This document shows positions 54,621 through 61,864 of a stretch of 61,864 nucleotides of DNA, in pieces. A program made the position numbers and the translations under genes. Source of the stretch: an uncultured Oscillospiraceae bacterium (GTDB lineage Bacteria; Bacillota; Clostridia; Oscillospirales; Oscillospiraceae); assembly GCA_910587505.1 (NCBI GenBank), contig CAJULD010000017.1, positions 1 through 61,864 of the forward strand, written 5' to 3'. Positions within the stretch are counted from its first letter, which is position 1, and every line of letters starts with the position of its first letter. The notes below the pieces were generated by a model that saw only the letters and a list, made by a program, of their open reading frames with translations, made no database searches and was not told the origin of the DNA.

Positions 54621-55251
54621 GGCGGGCGGCCTCCCACTTCTTCAGAAAGGTCAGCCGGTGGATGGGACAGGGCCCGTATCGATCCAGCATCTCATAGTGG
54701 AGCCGGGTGCCGTACCCCCTGTGCCGCTCGAAGCGGTACAGGGGATATTTTTCCGCCATTTCCTCCATGTACCGGTCCCGGCTCACCTTGGCCAGAATGG
54801 AGGCGGCGGCGATGGAGGCGCTGCGCCCGTCCCCCTTCACCACGGTCTCGTGAGGGGTCATGACGGAAAAATACTTCCCCCGGTCCCGGTTGCCGTCGAT
54901 GAGGGCGTAGTCCGGAGCGGGCGAGAGCCTGTCGACGGCCAGCTGCATGGCCTTCATCCGGGCGCTCAGGATGTCCGTGGCGTCGATCTCCTCCGGAGAG
55001 ACGGATGCCACCGCCCAGGCCACGGCCTGTTCTCTGATCTGATCGAAGAGCAGGTCCCGGCGTTTCGGCGTGACCTGCTTGGAATCGTTGAGCCAGGGAA
55101 GCTCCAGCCCACGGGGCAGAATCACCGCTCCGGCGTACACCGGTCCCGCCAGAGGTCCGGCTCCCGCCTCGTCGCAGCCGCAGACCAGAACGCTCCCTCT
55201 GGCAAAGGCGGCCTCCTCCAGCTCCCACAGGGGGAGCGTTTTTTTGTCCAT
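54613..55251 (-). CDS. rnhB: Ribonuclease HII
   Basis: A 212-residue enzyme that removes ribonucleotides from DNA and RNA-DNA hybrids. I chose ATG 55251 (MDKKTLPLWELEEAAFARGS) with GGTGAC upstream. The DEDD site starts with VCGCDEAGAGPLAGPVYAGA (Asp27, Glu28); others lie in LIDGNRDRGK and ILAKVSRDRYMEE. Length is normal. It overlaps yraN by 8 bases. Confidence 0.95.
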   Translation of the reverse strand: MDKKTLPLWELEEAAFARGSVLVCGCDEAGAGPLAGPVYAGAVILPRGLELPWLNDSKQVTPKRRDLLFDQIREQAVAWAVASVSPEEIDATDILSARMKAMQLAVDRLSPAPDYALIDGNRDRGKYFSVMTPHETVVKGDGRSASIAAASILAKVSRDRYMEEMAEKYPLYRFERHRGYGTRLHYEMLDRYGPCPIHRLTFLKKWEAARRG

Positions 55252-55296
55252 CTTATATGTCACCTGCAAAAATCGTGTTTATAAAACTGGAATTTA

Positions 55297-55779
55297 TCAA
55301 TTTTCCATAACCAATTCTTTGACATTCCAGTCTTCACCAAGAATACGATATTTTTTTGCTGTATCAAGAACTACATCGCTGAAACCGGCTGCTTTATAGC
55401 AGTAATAAGCTGGAAGATTATTCTCAAAAACACCCAATGATACTTTTTTTGCTCCATATAGTTCAAATGCAAATTTCAAACCCAGCTGGAGCATCGCTTT
55501 TCCATAGCCGCTTCCTCTCTTGCGAGGATTGACAATAACAAATCCAAAACGTAATTCATCCAACGATTCAGCAGGGTTCCTTAGCGTAAAAAAGCCAACG
55601 ATTCCTGTTTCATCAAATGCCGTAAACGGCATGAGAGATTCAACAAAACAAAAATCTTTTTGTGTGATAGGATAATTGCCGAATTTGCCTGCTGTCCATT
55701 GATAAAACGCTTTTTCCTCTTGACACCACGATAATATCGTATCTGCATCCGAAGCCTTGTATGGTCTTATCCTAATCAT
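55297..55779 (-). CDS. AT-rich GNAT acetyltransferase
   Basis: A 160-residue GNAT-family acetyltransferase. I chose ATG 55779 (MIRIRPYKASDADTILSWCQ) with GGGGA upstream. The acetyl-CoA loop is NPRKRGSGYGKAMLQLGLKF. The gene is clearly poorer in GC than all neighbours and uses A/T-ending codons, and it interrupts the usual lepB-rbgA-rnhB order, so it was probably acquired. The substrate is unknown; a resistance or protein acetylation role is possible. Confidence 0.88.
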   Translation of the reverse strand: MIRIRPYKASDADTILSWCQEEKAFYQWTAGKFGNYPITQKDFCFVESLMPFTAFDETGIVGFFTLRNPAESLDELRFGFVIVNPRKRGSGYGKAMLQLGLKFAFELYGAKKVSLGVFENNLPAYYCYKAAGFSDVVLDTAKKYRILGEDWNVKELVMEN

Positions 55780-55830
55780 ATATTTATCCCCATAAATTCC
55801 CAATTTGCCGGTCAAAATGGGTGCCTTCTT

Positions 55831-56703
55831 TCAAGAAAAAGCGGGCGGCGTCTCCAGCGTAAACCGTCCCAGCTTCCCGCCCCGGAACTCGTCCAGGAGG
55901 ATGCGGGCCATGCGCTCCGTGTCGATCTCCCCGCCCCGGAGAACGAAGCCCCGCTTTCGCCCCGCTCCGGTCAGCAGGTCGTAGCCGGAATCCTCCTCCT
56001 GGACCTCCAGCCTGTACCGCTCCAGCAGAGCCTGGGGATAGTGCTCCCCCAGGAAGGACATCAGCCGGGAGGCCAGCTCCTCCAGGTCCATGATCTCGTC
56101 CCGCACCGCTCCGGTGCAGGCCAGGCGGAAACCAACCGCCGGATCCTCAAACCTGGGCCACAGCATCCCGGGGGTGTCCAGAAGTTCCAGAGACGGGTCC
56201 ACGGGGACCCACTGCCCGGCGCGGGTGACGCCGGGACGGTCCTCCGCCCTGGCGGTTTTCCGCCTGGCAACCTGGTTGATAAACGTAGACTTCCCCACGT
56301 TGGGAATCCCCAGAATCATCACCCGGATCATCCGCCCCGCCTGCCCCTTTTCGGCGTAAGCGGACAGCCTGTCCGAGAGCAGCGCGCGCACCGCGGCGGG
56401 AAACCGGCGGGTCCCCTGCCCCTGCCGGGCGTTGGCCTCCAATACGGCAAAGCCCCTGTCCCGGAAATAAGCGGACCACGCCTTCGTGGCCGCCGGGTCC
56501 GCCAGATCCACCCGGTTGAGGACGATCAGCCGGGGCTTTCCGGCGGTAAGCTCCTCCACGTCCGGGTTCCGGCTGGACAGCGGGACCCGTGCATCCAGAA
56601 TCTCGCACACGGCGTCCATGTTCCGCAGCTGCCCGGCGATCATCCGCCGGGTCTTCGCCATGTGGCCGGGGTACCACTGGATGTTCATGGCGCTCTCTTC
56701 CAT
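55831..56703 (-). CDS. rbgA: Ribosome biogenesis GTPase RbgA (YlqF)
   Basis: A 290-residue circularly permuted GTPase required for late 50S assembly. The motif order is permuted: G4 VLNRVDLADPAATKAWS comes first, then G1 ILGIPNVGKSTFINQVA and G3 DTPGMLWPRFED. The N-terminal YPGHMAKTRRMIA is the family mark. The start may be ATG 56703 or the internal ATG 56688 (MNIQWYPGHMAK). It is 14 bases after lepB, the normal Gram-positive order. Confidence 0.95.
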   Translation of the reverse strand: MEESAMNIQWYPGHMAKTRRMIAGQLRNMDAVCEILDARVPLSSRNPDVEELTAGKPRLIVLNRVDLADPAATKAWSAYFRDRGFAVLEANARQGQGTRRFPAAVRALLSDRLSAYAEKGQAGRMIRVMILGIPNVGKSTFINQVARRKTARAEDRPGVTRAGQWVPVDPSLELLDTPGMLWPRFEDPAVGFRLACTGAVRDEIMDLEELASRLMSFLGEHYPQALLERYRLEVQEEDSGYDLLTGAGRKRGFVLRGGEIDTERMARILLDEFRGGKLGRFTLETPPAFS

Positions 56704-56717
56704 CTCTCCCCCGTTTC

Positions 56718-57359
56718 TCAGCGGACCGCGCCCAGACGGCCCCAGTCCCGCGCCCGTGTGTCCGGCGTCGGCCCCGGCATCACCAGCAGCAGAGCCCTGC
56801 CCTGAAGATAGCCCTCCTTCACCGGCCCCAGCCGGGTATCCCGGCTGTCGGTGCTGTGGTTGCGGTTGTCGCCCATGACGAAGACCTCGTCCTCCGCCAG
56901 CGTCAGGGGGAAGGACACGCCCTCGGCGGTATAGGTGGGCTCCTTGATATAGGGCTCGTCCAGCGCCTGCCCGTCCACATACACTACGCCGGCGGCAAAG
57001 TCGATATCCACCGTCTGTCCCCCCACGGCCACGATCCGCTTGACCAGCATGTCGTCCAGCTCGGCGTTATAGTCGTTGATGACCACCACGTCTCCGGCCC
57101 TGAAGTCGCAGAACATGGCGTTGAGCACCAGCAGCTGGTCGCCGGTATAAAGGGTATCCTGCATGGACGGACCGTTGACGCTGATTAGCCGGACGCCGAA
57201 GGTGAAGAGCAAAATCACGCCAACCACCGCCGTCACCAGCGCCTGGGCCCAGCAGCAGAGCGTTCCCTCCAGCGTGTCCTTCTTTCCGCCGGACGGCATT
57301 TCCTCTCCGGTTTCCGTCTTCTCCTCCACGGCCTCCCGCTCCATCTTTTCTTCATCCAT
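56718..57359 (-). CDS. lepB: Signal peptidase I
   Basis: A 213-residue membrane serine protease that cleaves Sec and Tat signal peptides. One N-terminal membrane segment (ALVTAVVGVILLFTFGVRLI) is followed by Ser65 in NGPSMQDTLYTGD and Lys107 in MLVKRIVAVGG; the C-terminal box FVMGDNRNHSTDSRD is conserved. A charged N-terminal leader of about 30 residues precedes the membrane segment. It heads the operon with rbgA. Confidence 0.96.
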   Translation of the reverse strand: MDEEKMEREAVEEKTETGEEMPSGGKKDTLEGTLCCWAQALVTAVVGVILLFTFGVRLISVNGPSMQDTLYTGDQLLVLNAMFCDFRAGDVVVINDYNAELDDMLVKRIVAVGGQTVDIDFAAGVVYVDGQALDEPYIKEPTYTAEGVSFPLTLAEDEVFVMGDNRNHSTDSRDTRLGPVKEGYLQGRALLLVMPGPTPDTRARDWGRLGAVR

Positions 57360-57593
57360 GACGGCTTACTCCTTAATTTTATGAGATTTCCATGGGATAG
57401 CATAGCACATAATCAAACAAATTACAATCCATACTTTCTGCCATGAGGAAATCAATTTTCTCCGCCGCCTGCGGCGGCAGGGCAAAATGCTCCGTTATGC
57501 AGCCTCCCGGACCTCCTGAATTCTGCGCGGTCCCCCGGCGGGGCCGCCGCGGAATCGCAAGAGACGGCCTGCCAGGGGCGAACCGAAGGCATG

Positions 57594-57630
57594 AAAAGAG
57601 AGACGGCGCACGCGCCCGTCTCTCTTTTTT
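57594..57630. terminator. Bidirectional rho-independent terminator
   Basis: AAAAGAGAGACGG (57594-57606) and CCGTCTCTCTTTT (57616-57628), followed by TT. The stem is perfect over 13 bp. It ends the DAK2-kinase gene on the minus strand. Confidence 0.9.
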
Positions 57631-57650
57631 ATACCGGACTGCCGGGACGG

Positions 57651-59321
57651 TTATTCGATGCTGACAATATAATAGTACACCGGCTGCCCCCCCGGCAGCA
57701 CGGACAGCTCCGCGTCGGGACATTTTTCGGCGAATACCGCCTCGGCCGCCTGGGCCTGCTCCCCGGTGACGTCCTCGCCGTAGAACAGGGTCACAAACTC
57801 CGCGCCCTTCTCCGCAGCCTTCTCCGCCAGCTTCTCCAGCATGACGGAAATATCCTGATTGGTGCCGAACAGCTTCCCGTCCAGCAGGGACAGGTAGTCC
57901 CCCTCGTTGATGGCAAAACCGTCAAAATCGCTGTTCCGGGCGGCATAGGTAATCGGGGCGGTGGACACGTTCCGGCTGGCGGCGGTCATGGTCTCCAGCA
58001 GCTCCTGCGTCTCCATCTCCGGGTCCACGCTCATCATGGCGGTGATCCCCTGGGGAACCGTCTCGGTGGGCACCACCACCACCTCGCGGGAGGAAAGCCC
58101 CACGCACTGCTGGGCGGCCATGATGATATTCCTGTTGTTGGGCAGGACGAAAACCGTCCGGGCGGGCGTCTTCTCGATCTCTCTGAGAATGCTCTCCGTG
58201 GAAGGATTCATGGTCTGTCCCCCGGAGATGACGCCGTCCGCGCCCAGATCCCGGAATACGGCGGCCAGTCCCTCTCCGGCGCAAACGGACAGGAAGCCGC
58301 AGCGCTTCTCCTCCGGCGCGGCGGGAGCGCTCTCCAGCTCCTCCTCCACCTCGTCCAGATCGTCCACGCTCTGAGCCTTCTTCCCGGCGGCCACGTCCTC
58401 CGCCTGGGTGCGCATGTTCTCGATCTTGGCCAGCTCCAGAGTGCCGAACTTCTGGGCCTCGGTCAGGGCGTTTCCGGGGATGTTGGTGTGGACGTGGACC
58501 TTGAAGGCACCGTCGTCCTCCCCGATGACCAGACTGTCGCCGATGCTGTTGAGGTAGTCCCTCAGGGGGGTCAGGTTCACCTCCGGGTCGTCCTTGCGCA
58601 CGATGAACACCGTGTCAAAGGCAAAGGTGATCTCCTCGGAGGAAAAGACGTTGAAATCGGCCTTTTCCTGCTTGCCGCGGGACTCCTCGGTCACCTCCGG
58701 CATGGGCTCGCCCCGCAGGGAAGCCAGCATCCCCTCCAGAATGACCAGATAGCCCCTGCCCCCCGCGTCCACCACGCCGGCCTTCTTCAGCACGGGGTTC
58801 ATATCCGTGGTCTGGGCCAGAACCTCATAGCCCACCCGGATGGCCTCGGAGAGCATATAATCCACGTCGTTGTTCTCCCCGGCGGCCTCCGCGGCCCGCT
58901 TGGACGCCAGGCGGGAGACGGTGAGAACGGTGCCCTCGGCGGGCTTCATCACCGCGCCGTAGGCGGCGGCCACGCCCTCCTGAAGCGCGGCGGCCAGAAG
59001 GACGGCGTCGGCCTCGTCCCGGCCCTTCAGCGCCCTGGACAGGCCCCGGAAGAGGAGGGAGAGAATGACGCCGGAGTTGCCCCGGGCTCCCCGGAGCAGC
59101 GCGCCGGCGGTGATGGAGGCGGCCTGCCCAAGAGAGCGGGTGTCCGCCTTTTTCAGCTCGGAGGCGGCGGCGCCGATGGTCAGGCTCATGTTGGTACCCG
59201 TGTCGCCGTCGGGGACGGGGAACACGTTCAGGTCGTTGATCTGCTGCTTTTGCAGGGCGATGGCGGCGGAGCCGTGCTGCACCATCCGCTTGAATTGAAT
59301 ACCGTCGATGGAATGTATCAT
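57651..59321 (-). CDS. DAK2-domain kinase, FakA-like
   Basis: A 556-residue protein with an N-terminal DAK2 domain (about 1-200) and a long C-terminal part. I chose ATG 59321 (MIHSIDGIQFKRMVQHGSAA). The ATP/Mg site is NVFPVPDGDTGTNMSLTIG, with GARGNSGVILSLL. This is the fatty acid kinase FakA (YloV) class, which phosphorylates fatty acids bound by FakB proteins. No fakB is in the window. It follows asp23 by 7 bases, the classical asp23-yloV order. Confidence 0.92.
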   Translation of the reverse strand: MIHSIDGIQFKRMVQHGSAAIALQKQQINDLNVFPVPDGDTGTNMSLTIGAAASELKKADTRSLGQAASITAGALLRGARGNSGVILSLLFRGLSRALKGRDEADAVLLAAALQEGVAAAYGAVMKPAEGTVLTVSRLASKRAAEAAGENNDVDYMLSEAIRVGYEVLAQTTDMNPVLKKAGVVDAGGRGYLVILEGMLASLRGEPMPEVTEESRGKQEKADFNVFSSEEITFAFDTVFIVRKDDPEVNLTPLRDYLNSIGDSLVIGEDDGAFKVHVHTNIPGNALTEAQKFGTLELAKIENMRTQAEDVAAGKKAQSVDDLDEVEEELESAPAAPEEKRCGFLSVCAGEGLAAVFRDLGADGVISGGQTMNPSTESILREIEKTPARTVFVLPNNRNIIMAAQQCVGLSSREVVVVPTETVPQGITAMMSVDPEMETQELLETMTAASRNVSTAPITYAARNSDFDGFAINEGDYLSLLDGKLFGTNQDISVMLEKLAEKAAEKGAEFVTLFYGEDVTGEQAQAAEAVFAEKCPDAELSVLPGGQPVYYYIVSIE

Positions 59322-59328
59322 TTTGCCG

Positions 59329-59694
59329 TCAAACCCCCTTGGAATTGGACACAACAGAGTCCACGCACACATCCACGCTCTTCACGGGGATTCCGGTGTA
59401 CCTGCTGACCTTGTATTGGACCTCGCTCATGATGGAGCGGCATACGGCGGTGATGTTGATGCCGTGCTCCACGATGATGTGGAGGCGGATGGAGACGGTG
59501 GAGTCCTCGTTATAAATAACCTGGACCCCTTTGCTCATGGCCTCCTTGCGCAGCAGGTGGACCAGACCGTCCGTCATGGAGCGGAAGGCCATGCCCTTGA
59601 CGCCGAAGCAGTTGGTGGCGGCGTTGCCGGTAATATTGGTAAAGACTGCGTCGCTGATACTGATGGTTCCTTTTTTTCCTTGCAATTTTATCAT
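59329..59694 (-). CDS. Asp23/Gls24-family protein
   Basis: A 121-residue Asp23-domain protein. ATG 59694 (MIKLQGKKGTISISDAVFTN) has AAAGGGTG upstream. The domain continues with NCFGVKGMAFRSMTDGLV and IRLHIIVEHGINITAVCRSI. Family members are membrane-associated or stress proteins; in Firmicutes this copy (YloU) sits before yloV/fakA. It is cotranscribed with the DAK2 kinase. Confidence 0.93.
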   Translation of the reverse strand: MIKLQGKKGTISISDAVFTNITGNAATNCFGVKGMAFRSMTDGLVHLLRKEAMSKGVQVIYNEDSTVSIRLHIIVEHGINITAVCRSIMSEVQYKVSRYTGIPVKSVDVCVDSVVSNSKGV

Positions 59695-59739
59695 GAAAAA
59701 CACCCTTTCCGCAGAAGTGGTTGATATTTGCGCCAGGTA

Positions 59740-59768
59740 ATTATATACTATTTTTTCCACAATAACAA
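59740..59768 (-). promoter_or_regulatory. Promoter of asp23-DAK2 operon
   Basis: On the minus strand TTGTTA (59768-59763), 17 bp, TATAAT (59745-59740), 46 bases before the asp23 ATG. Confidence 0.7.
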
Positions 59769-60175
59769 GTAGAAAAAACGAAATCCGCAAAATGTCCGAA
59801 AACCCGGCATCTTCCTATTGAAAAATGAGTCGGTTTGACATAATATATAGAAGAGAGTTTTTCCGGGGCGCTGCGCGCCGCCTCCGCTCCCGTTCTTTTT
59901 CCGGATTTCCCAATTCATTTTTGTGTTCCCGGAACCCCGCGGGGGCGGGTGTCTGCGCCTGCCGGTCAGTTCATTACGGGAGAACGGGCCGGGACAGCGC
60001 CCGGCCCCTGCTTTTCGCCTGCGCGAAAAGCAATGCCGGCGCCCGCCGGCAGCCCGGGCCGCGAGAGCGCGGCCCGCGGAGGAAAAAGGCGCCCGTGGTA
60101 CGGTGCCGGAGGCCCGGGGGAAAGAGGTCCGGGGCGCGAAGTCCCGGAAGAACAAAACAGTAAAGGAGCCAGTCA
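59769..60175. other. Gene-free GC-rich intergenic stretch
   Basis: No gene is seen between the asp23 promoter and rsmD. The stretch holds a REP-like hairpin (GCTTTTCGC at 60010-60018 with GCGAAAAGC at 60023-60031) and a GC-rich palindromic run near 60058-60080 (GGCCGCG/CGCGGCC). The rsmD promoter is not evident. Confidence 0.5.
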
Positions 60176-60730
60176 ATGAGAGTAATTACGGGCGCCGCCC
60201 GGGGGCGGCGGTTAAAAGAACTGGAGGGCTATGAGACCAGACCCACCACCGACCGGGTCAAGGAGGGCATCTTCAATATCATTCAGTTCGATATAGAAGG
60301 GAGAAAGGTCCTGGACCTCTTCGCCGGAACGGGCCAGCTGGGCATCGAGGCCCTCAGCCGCGGCGCGGCCAGCGCCGTCTTCGTGGAGCACCGGCGGGAC
60401 GCCGCCGCCCTGATCCGGGACAATTTGAAGCTCACCGGACTGGGGGACCGCGCCGCCGTGGTCTGCGGAGACGCCCCGGCCTACCCCGCCGCCGCGCGGG
60501 AAAAATTTGACCTTGTTTTCATGGATCCCCCCTACGCCGCCAGTCTCTGGGAAAAAACGCTGGAGGCCATTTATCAGTTTGACATTTTGTCGAACCATGG
60601 TATAATAGTCTGTGAATCTCCTGCGGAACAGGAAATGCCTCCTCTGGCCCCGCCCTACTTCCTGCACCGCACCTACCGGTACGGGAAGACCAGAATTACC
60701 ACCTACCACCGGGAGGAGGCCGCAGAATGA
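60176..60730 (+). CDS. rsmD: 16S rRNA guanine-N2 methyltransferase RsmD
   Basis: A 184-residue Rossmann methyltransferase that methylates G966 of 16S rRNA in E. coli. The SAM site is VLDLFAGTGQLGIEALSRGA, and the catalytic motif is DLVFMDPPYAASLW (DPPY). The N-terminus MRVITGAARGRRLKELEGYE is typical. It overlaps coaD by 4 bases, the standard rsmD-coaD operon. AAAGGAG precedes the ATG. Confidence 0.95.
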   Translation: MRVITGAARGRRLKELEGYETRPTTDRVKEGIFNIIQFDIEGRKVLDLFAGTGQLGIEALSRGAASAVFVEHRRDAAALIRDNLKLTGLGDRAAVVCGDAPAYPAAAREKFDLVFMDPPYAASLWEKTLEAIYQFDILSNHGIIVCESPAEQEMPPLAPPYFLHRTYRYGKTRITTYHREEAAE

Positions 60731-61212
60731 AACTCGCCGTCTGTCCCGGCAGCTTTGACCCCATCACCGTGGGACACCTGGATCTGGCGGAGCGGGCCGC
60801 CGCCATCTTCGACCAGGTGGTCCTCTGCGTCATGATAAACGCCGAGAAGAGCCCCATGTTCTCCCTGGAGGAGCGGCTGGAGCTGGCCCGCGCCGCCGTG
60901 GCCCACCTCCCCGGCGTCCGGGCCGAGGCCTGCGGCGGCCTGCTGGCCTCCTTTGCCGGCGATCTGGGCGCGACCGCCCTGGTCAAGGGCGTCCGGAGCG
61001 GGGCCGATTTCAGCTGGGAGGTCCAGCTGGCCCAGATCAACCGGGACCTCTGCCCCCGGCTGGACACCATTCTCCTCCCCGCACGGCCCGGACACGCGCA
61101 TATCAGCTCCACCATGGTCCGGGAAATGATCCGCTACCACCAGCCCCTGGACCGGTATATTCCCGCGGGCGCCATGGGCGTCCTCAACAGGATCAGACAA
61201 GGAAAGGTATGA
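60727..61212 (+). CDS. coaD: Phosphopantetheine adenylyltransferase
   Basis: A 161-residue nucleotidyltransferase that makes dephospho-CoA from 4'-phosphopantetheine and ATP. The nucleotide motif is GSFDPITVGHLDLAERA (TxGH), and the C-terminal ISSTMVREMIRYHQPL is the ISSTxxR motif. Length is normal. It is coupled to rsmD and followed after 7 bases by a coiled-coil protein gene. Confidence 0.96.
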   Translation: MKLAVCPGSFDPITVGHLDLAERAAAIFDQVVLCVMINAEKSPMFSLEERLELARAAVAHLPGVRAEACGGLLASFAGDLGATALVKGVRSGADFSWEVQLAQINRDLCPRLDTILLPARPGHAHISSTMVREMIRYHQPLDRYIPAGAMGVLNRIRQGKV

Positions 61213-61219
61213 CTGTACT

Positions 61220-61729
61220 ATGGCAAACGACGTATTCTATTTGATCGACCTGCTGTATGAAATGATTGAAGGGGCCAAGGGCGTGGTCCTCTCCCCGGAC
61301 AAGTGCATCGTCGTCCGCGACGATGCGCTGGAGCTGCTCGAGCAGCTCCGGGGCGAGCTGCCCGCCGAGCTGAAAAAGGCCCAGGATCTGATCCGCCGCC
61401 GGGACGAGTATGTGGAGGAGGCCAAAAAGGAGGCCGAGCGTATCCGCCGTCAGGCGGAGCTGGACGCCAGGACCATCGTGGGCGAAAGCGAGATCGCCCG
61501 TGTCGCCCGGGACAAAGCCAGAGACATGGTCACCCAGGCCAACGACCGCTCCAGGGCCATCATCAACGTCGCCAACGAGTACACCGACGACGCCCTCCGC
61601 CGCACCGAGGAAGCCATCCAGCAGGCTCTGGAGGAGGTCCGGGAATCCCGCGCCCGCTTCCGCGCCGTCTCAAGAGAGAAGCTCCAATCCCAGCAGGCGC
61701 GGGTAGAGGAACAGGCCGGAGGAAAATAG
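61220..61729 (+). CDS. Coiled-coil protein in the coaD operon
   Basis: A 169-residue, strongly charged protein. The N-terminus MANDVFYLIDLLYEMIEGAK contains a short membrane-proximal or packing segment; residues about 45-160 are a continuous Glu/Lys/Arg/Ala-rich coiled coil (EEAKKEAERIRRQAELDART), ending SQQARVEEQAGGK. Related clostridial proteins are often annotated as ATPase or DivIVA-like, with no firm function. It lies at coaD, which is a conserved arrangement in the group. The remaining bases to the contig end hold no gene. Confidence 0.8.
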   Translation: MANDVFYLIDLLYEMIEGAKGVVLSPDKCIVVRDDALELLEQLRGELPAELKKAQDLIRRRDEYVEEAKKEAERIRRQAELDARTIVGESEIARVARDKARDMVTQANDRSRAIINVANEYTDDALRRTEEAIQQALEEVRESRARFRAVSREKLQSQQARVEEQAGGK

Positions 61730-61841
61730 CGTCCCGCCTGTTTTCTTTGTACATATCGCCGAAATTTCCCTCGTCTTTTTGTGCATTTATTTTTTCGCGT
61801 TCATATTCTGTATTTTTGTCCGCCTGCCGCACAACACCCGG

Positions 61842-61864
61842 AGATCGGAAGAGCGTCGTGTAGG
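61842..61864. other. Illumina adapter sequence at contig end
   Basis: The last 23 bases, AGATCGGAAGAGCGTCGTGT plus AGG, match the standard Illumina TruSeq-type adapter. This is library read-through left in the assembly and not genomic DNA. The bases just before it should also be treated with caution. Confidence 0.95.

Overview
The window looks like a contig from a GC-rich, gut-type, spore-forming clostridium, most likely an Oscillospiraceae (Flavonifractor, Lawsonibacter or Intestinimonas-like). The reasons are high GC with C/G-ending codons, a sigma-H gene, the order tig-clpP-clpX-lon-engB, the lepB-rbgA-rnhB-yraN block, an Asp23 plus DAK2-kinase pair, CoA-dehydratase activase genes and a YgeY/YgeW/carbamate kinase module. 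No species is claimed. The last 23 bases (61842-61864) match the common Illumina adapter, so the right end is a sequencing artefact. The left end starts exactly inside a repeated segment.

Layout. 1-1200: two tandem copies of a cassette made of an XRE repressor and a divergent small protein. 1201-9814: mostly minus-strand housekeeping genes (topA, dprA, an RNA methyltransferase, galE, a zinc-ribbon protein, sigH, glmM). 10318-10893: a third repressor/small-protein cassette, then ruvB-ruvA-ruvC and a threonine synthase-like gene. 14775-15275: an analogous pair with a ribbon-helix-helix repressor. 15444-21664: a PLP enzyme and a YheO-type regulator divergent from ygeY, ygeW and a carbamate kinase, probably a carbamoyl-compound (purine-type) catabolic module that makes ATP. 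22014-24803: ftsX-ftsE, then a DUF3796 membrane protein coupled to an XRE regulator behind three copies of a 16-bp operator. 25061-29571: a MATE transporter, thioredoxin, a flavodoxin/ferredoxin protein, a nucleotidyltransferase and a ModE-like regulator. 29767-35029: a two-module CoA-dehydratase activase and a dehydratase-like partner, separated by an AT-rich lipoprotein gene and a large structured RNA-like segment (33311-33643) that may be an orphan HEARO/omega RNA. 35074-40905: a zinc-binding-type chemoreceptor, a peptide-binding lipoprotein and a GNAT-PgeF fusion. 40921-54620: secA, engB, lon, clpX, clpP, tig, a phosphoesterase, a second threonine synthase and yraN. 54613-61729: rnhB, rbgA, lepB, the DAK2 kinase, asp23, rsmD, coaD and a coiled-coil protein.

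Overlay. Intergenic spaces hold several dispersed repeat families: a composite element with 14-bp terminal inverted repeats (20507-20698), a long repeat in two copies (9947-10120 and 47822-48020), a roughly 75-bp family in at least four places, and REP-like hairpins. Four small regulator cassettes show the same logic: a repressor gene, operator repeats overlapping a sigma-A promoter, and a small acidic protein or membrane protein under its control. No tRNA, rRNA, CRISPR array, transposase or prophage structural gene was seen.
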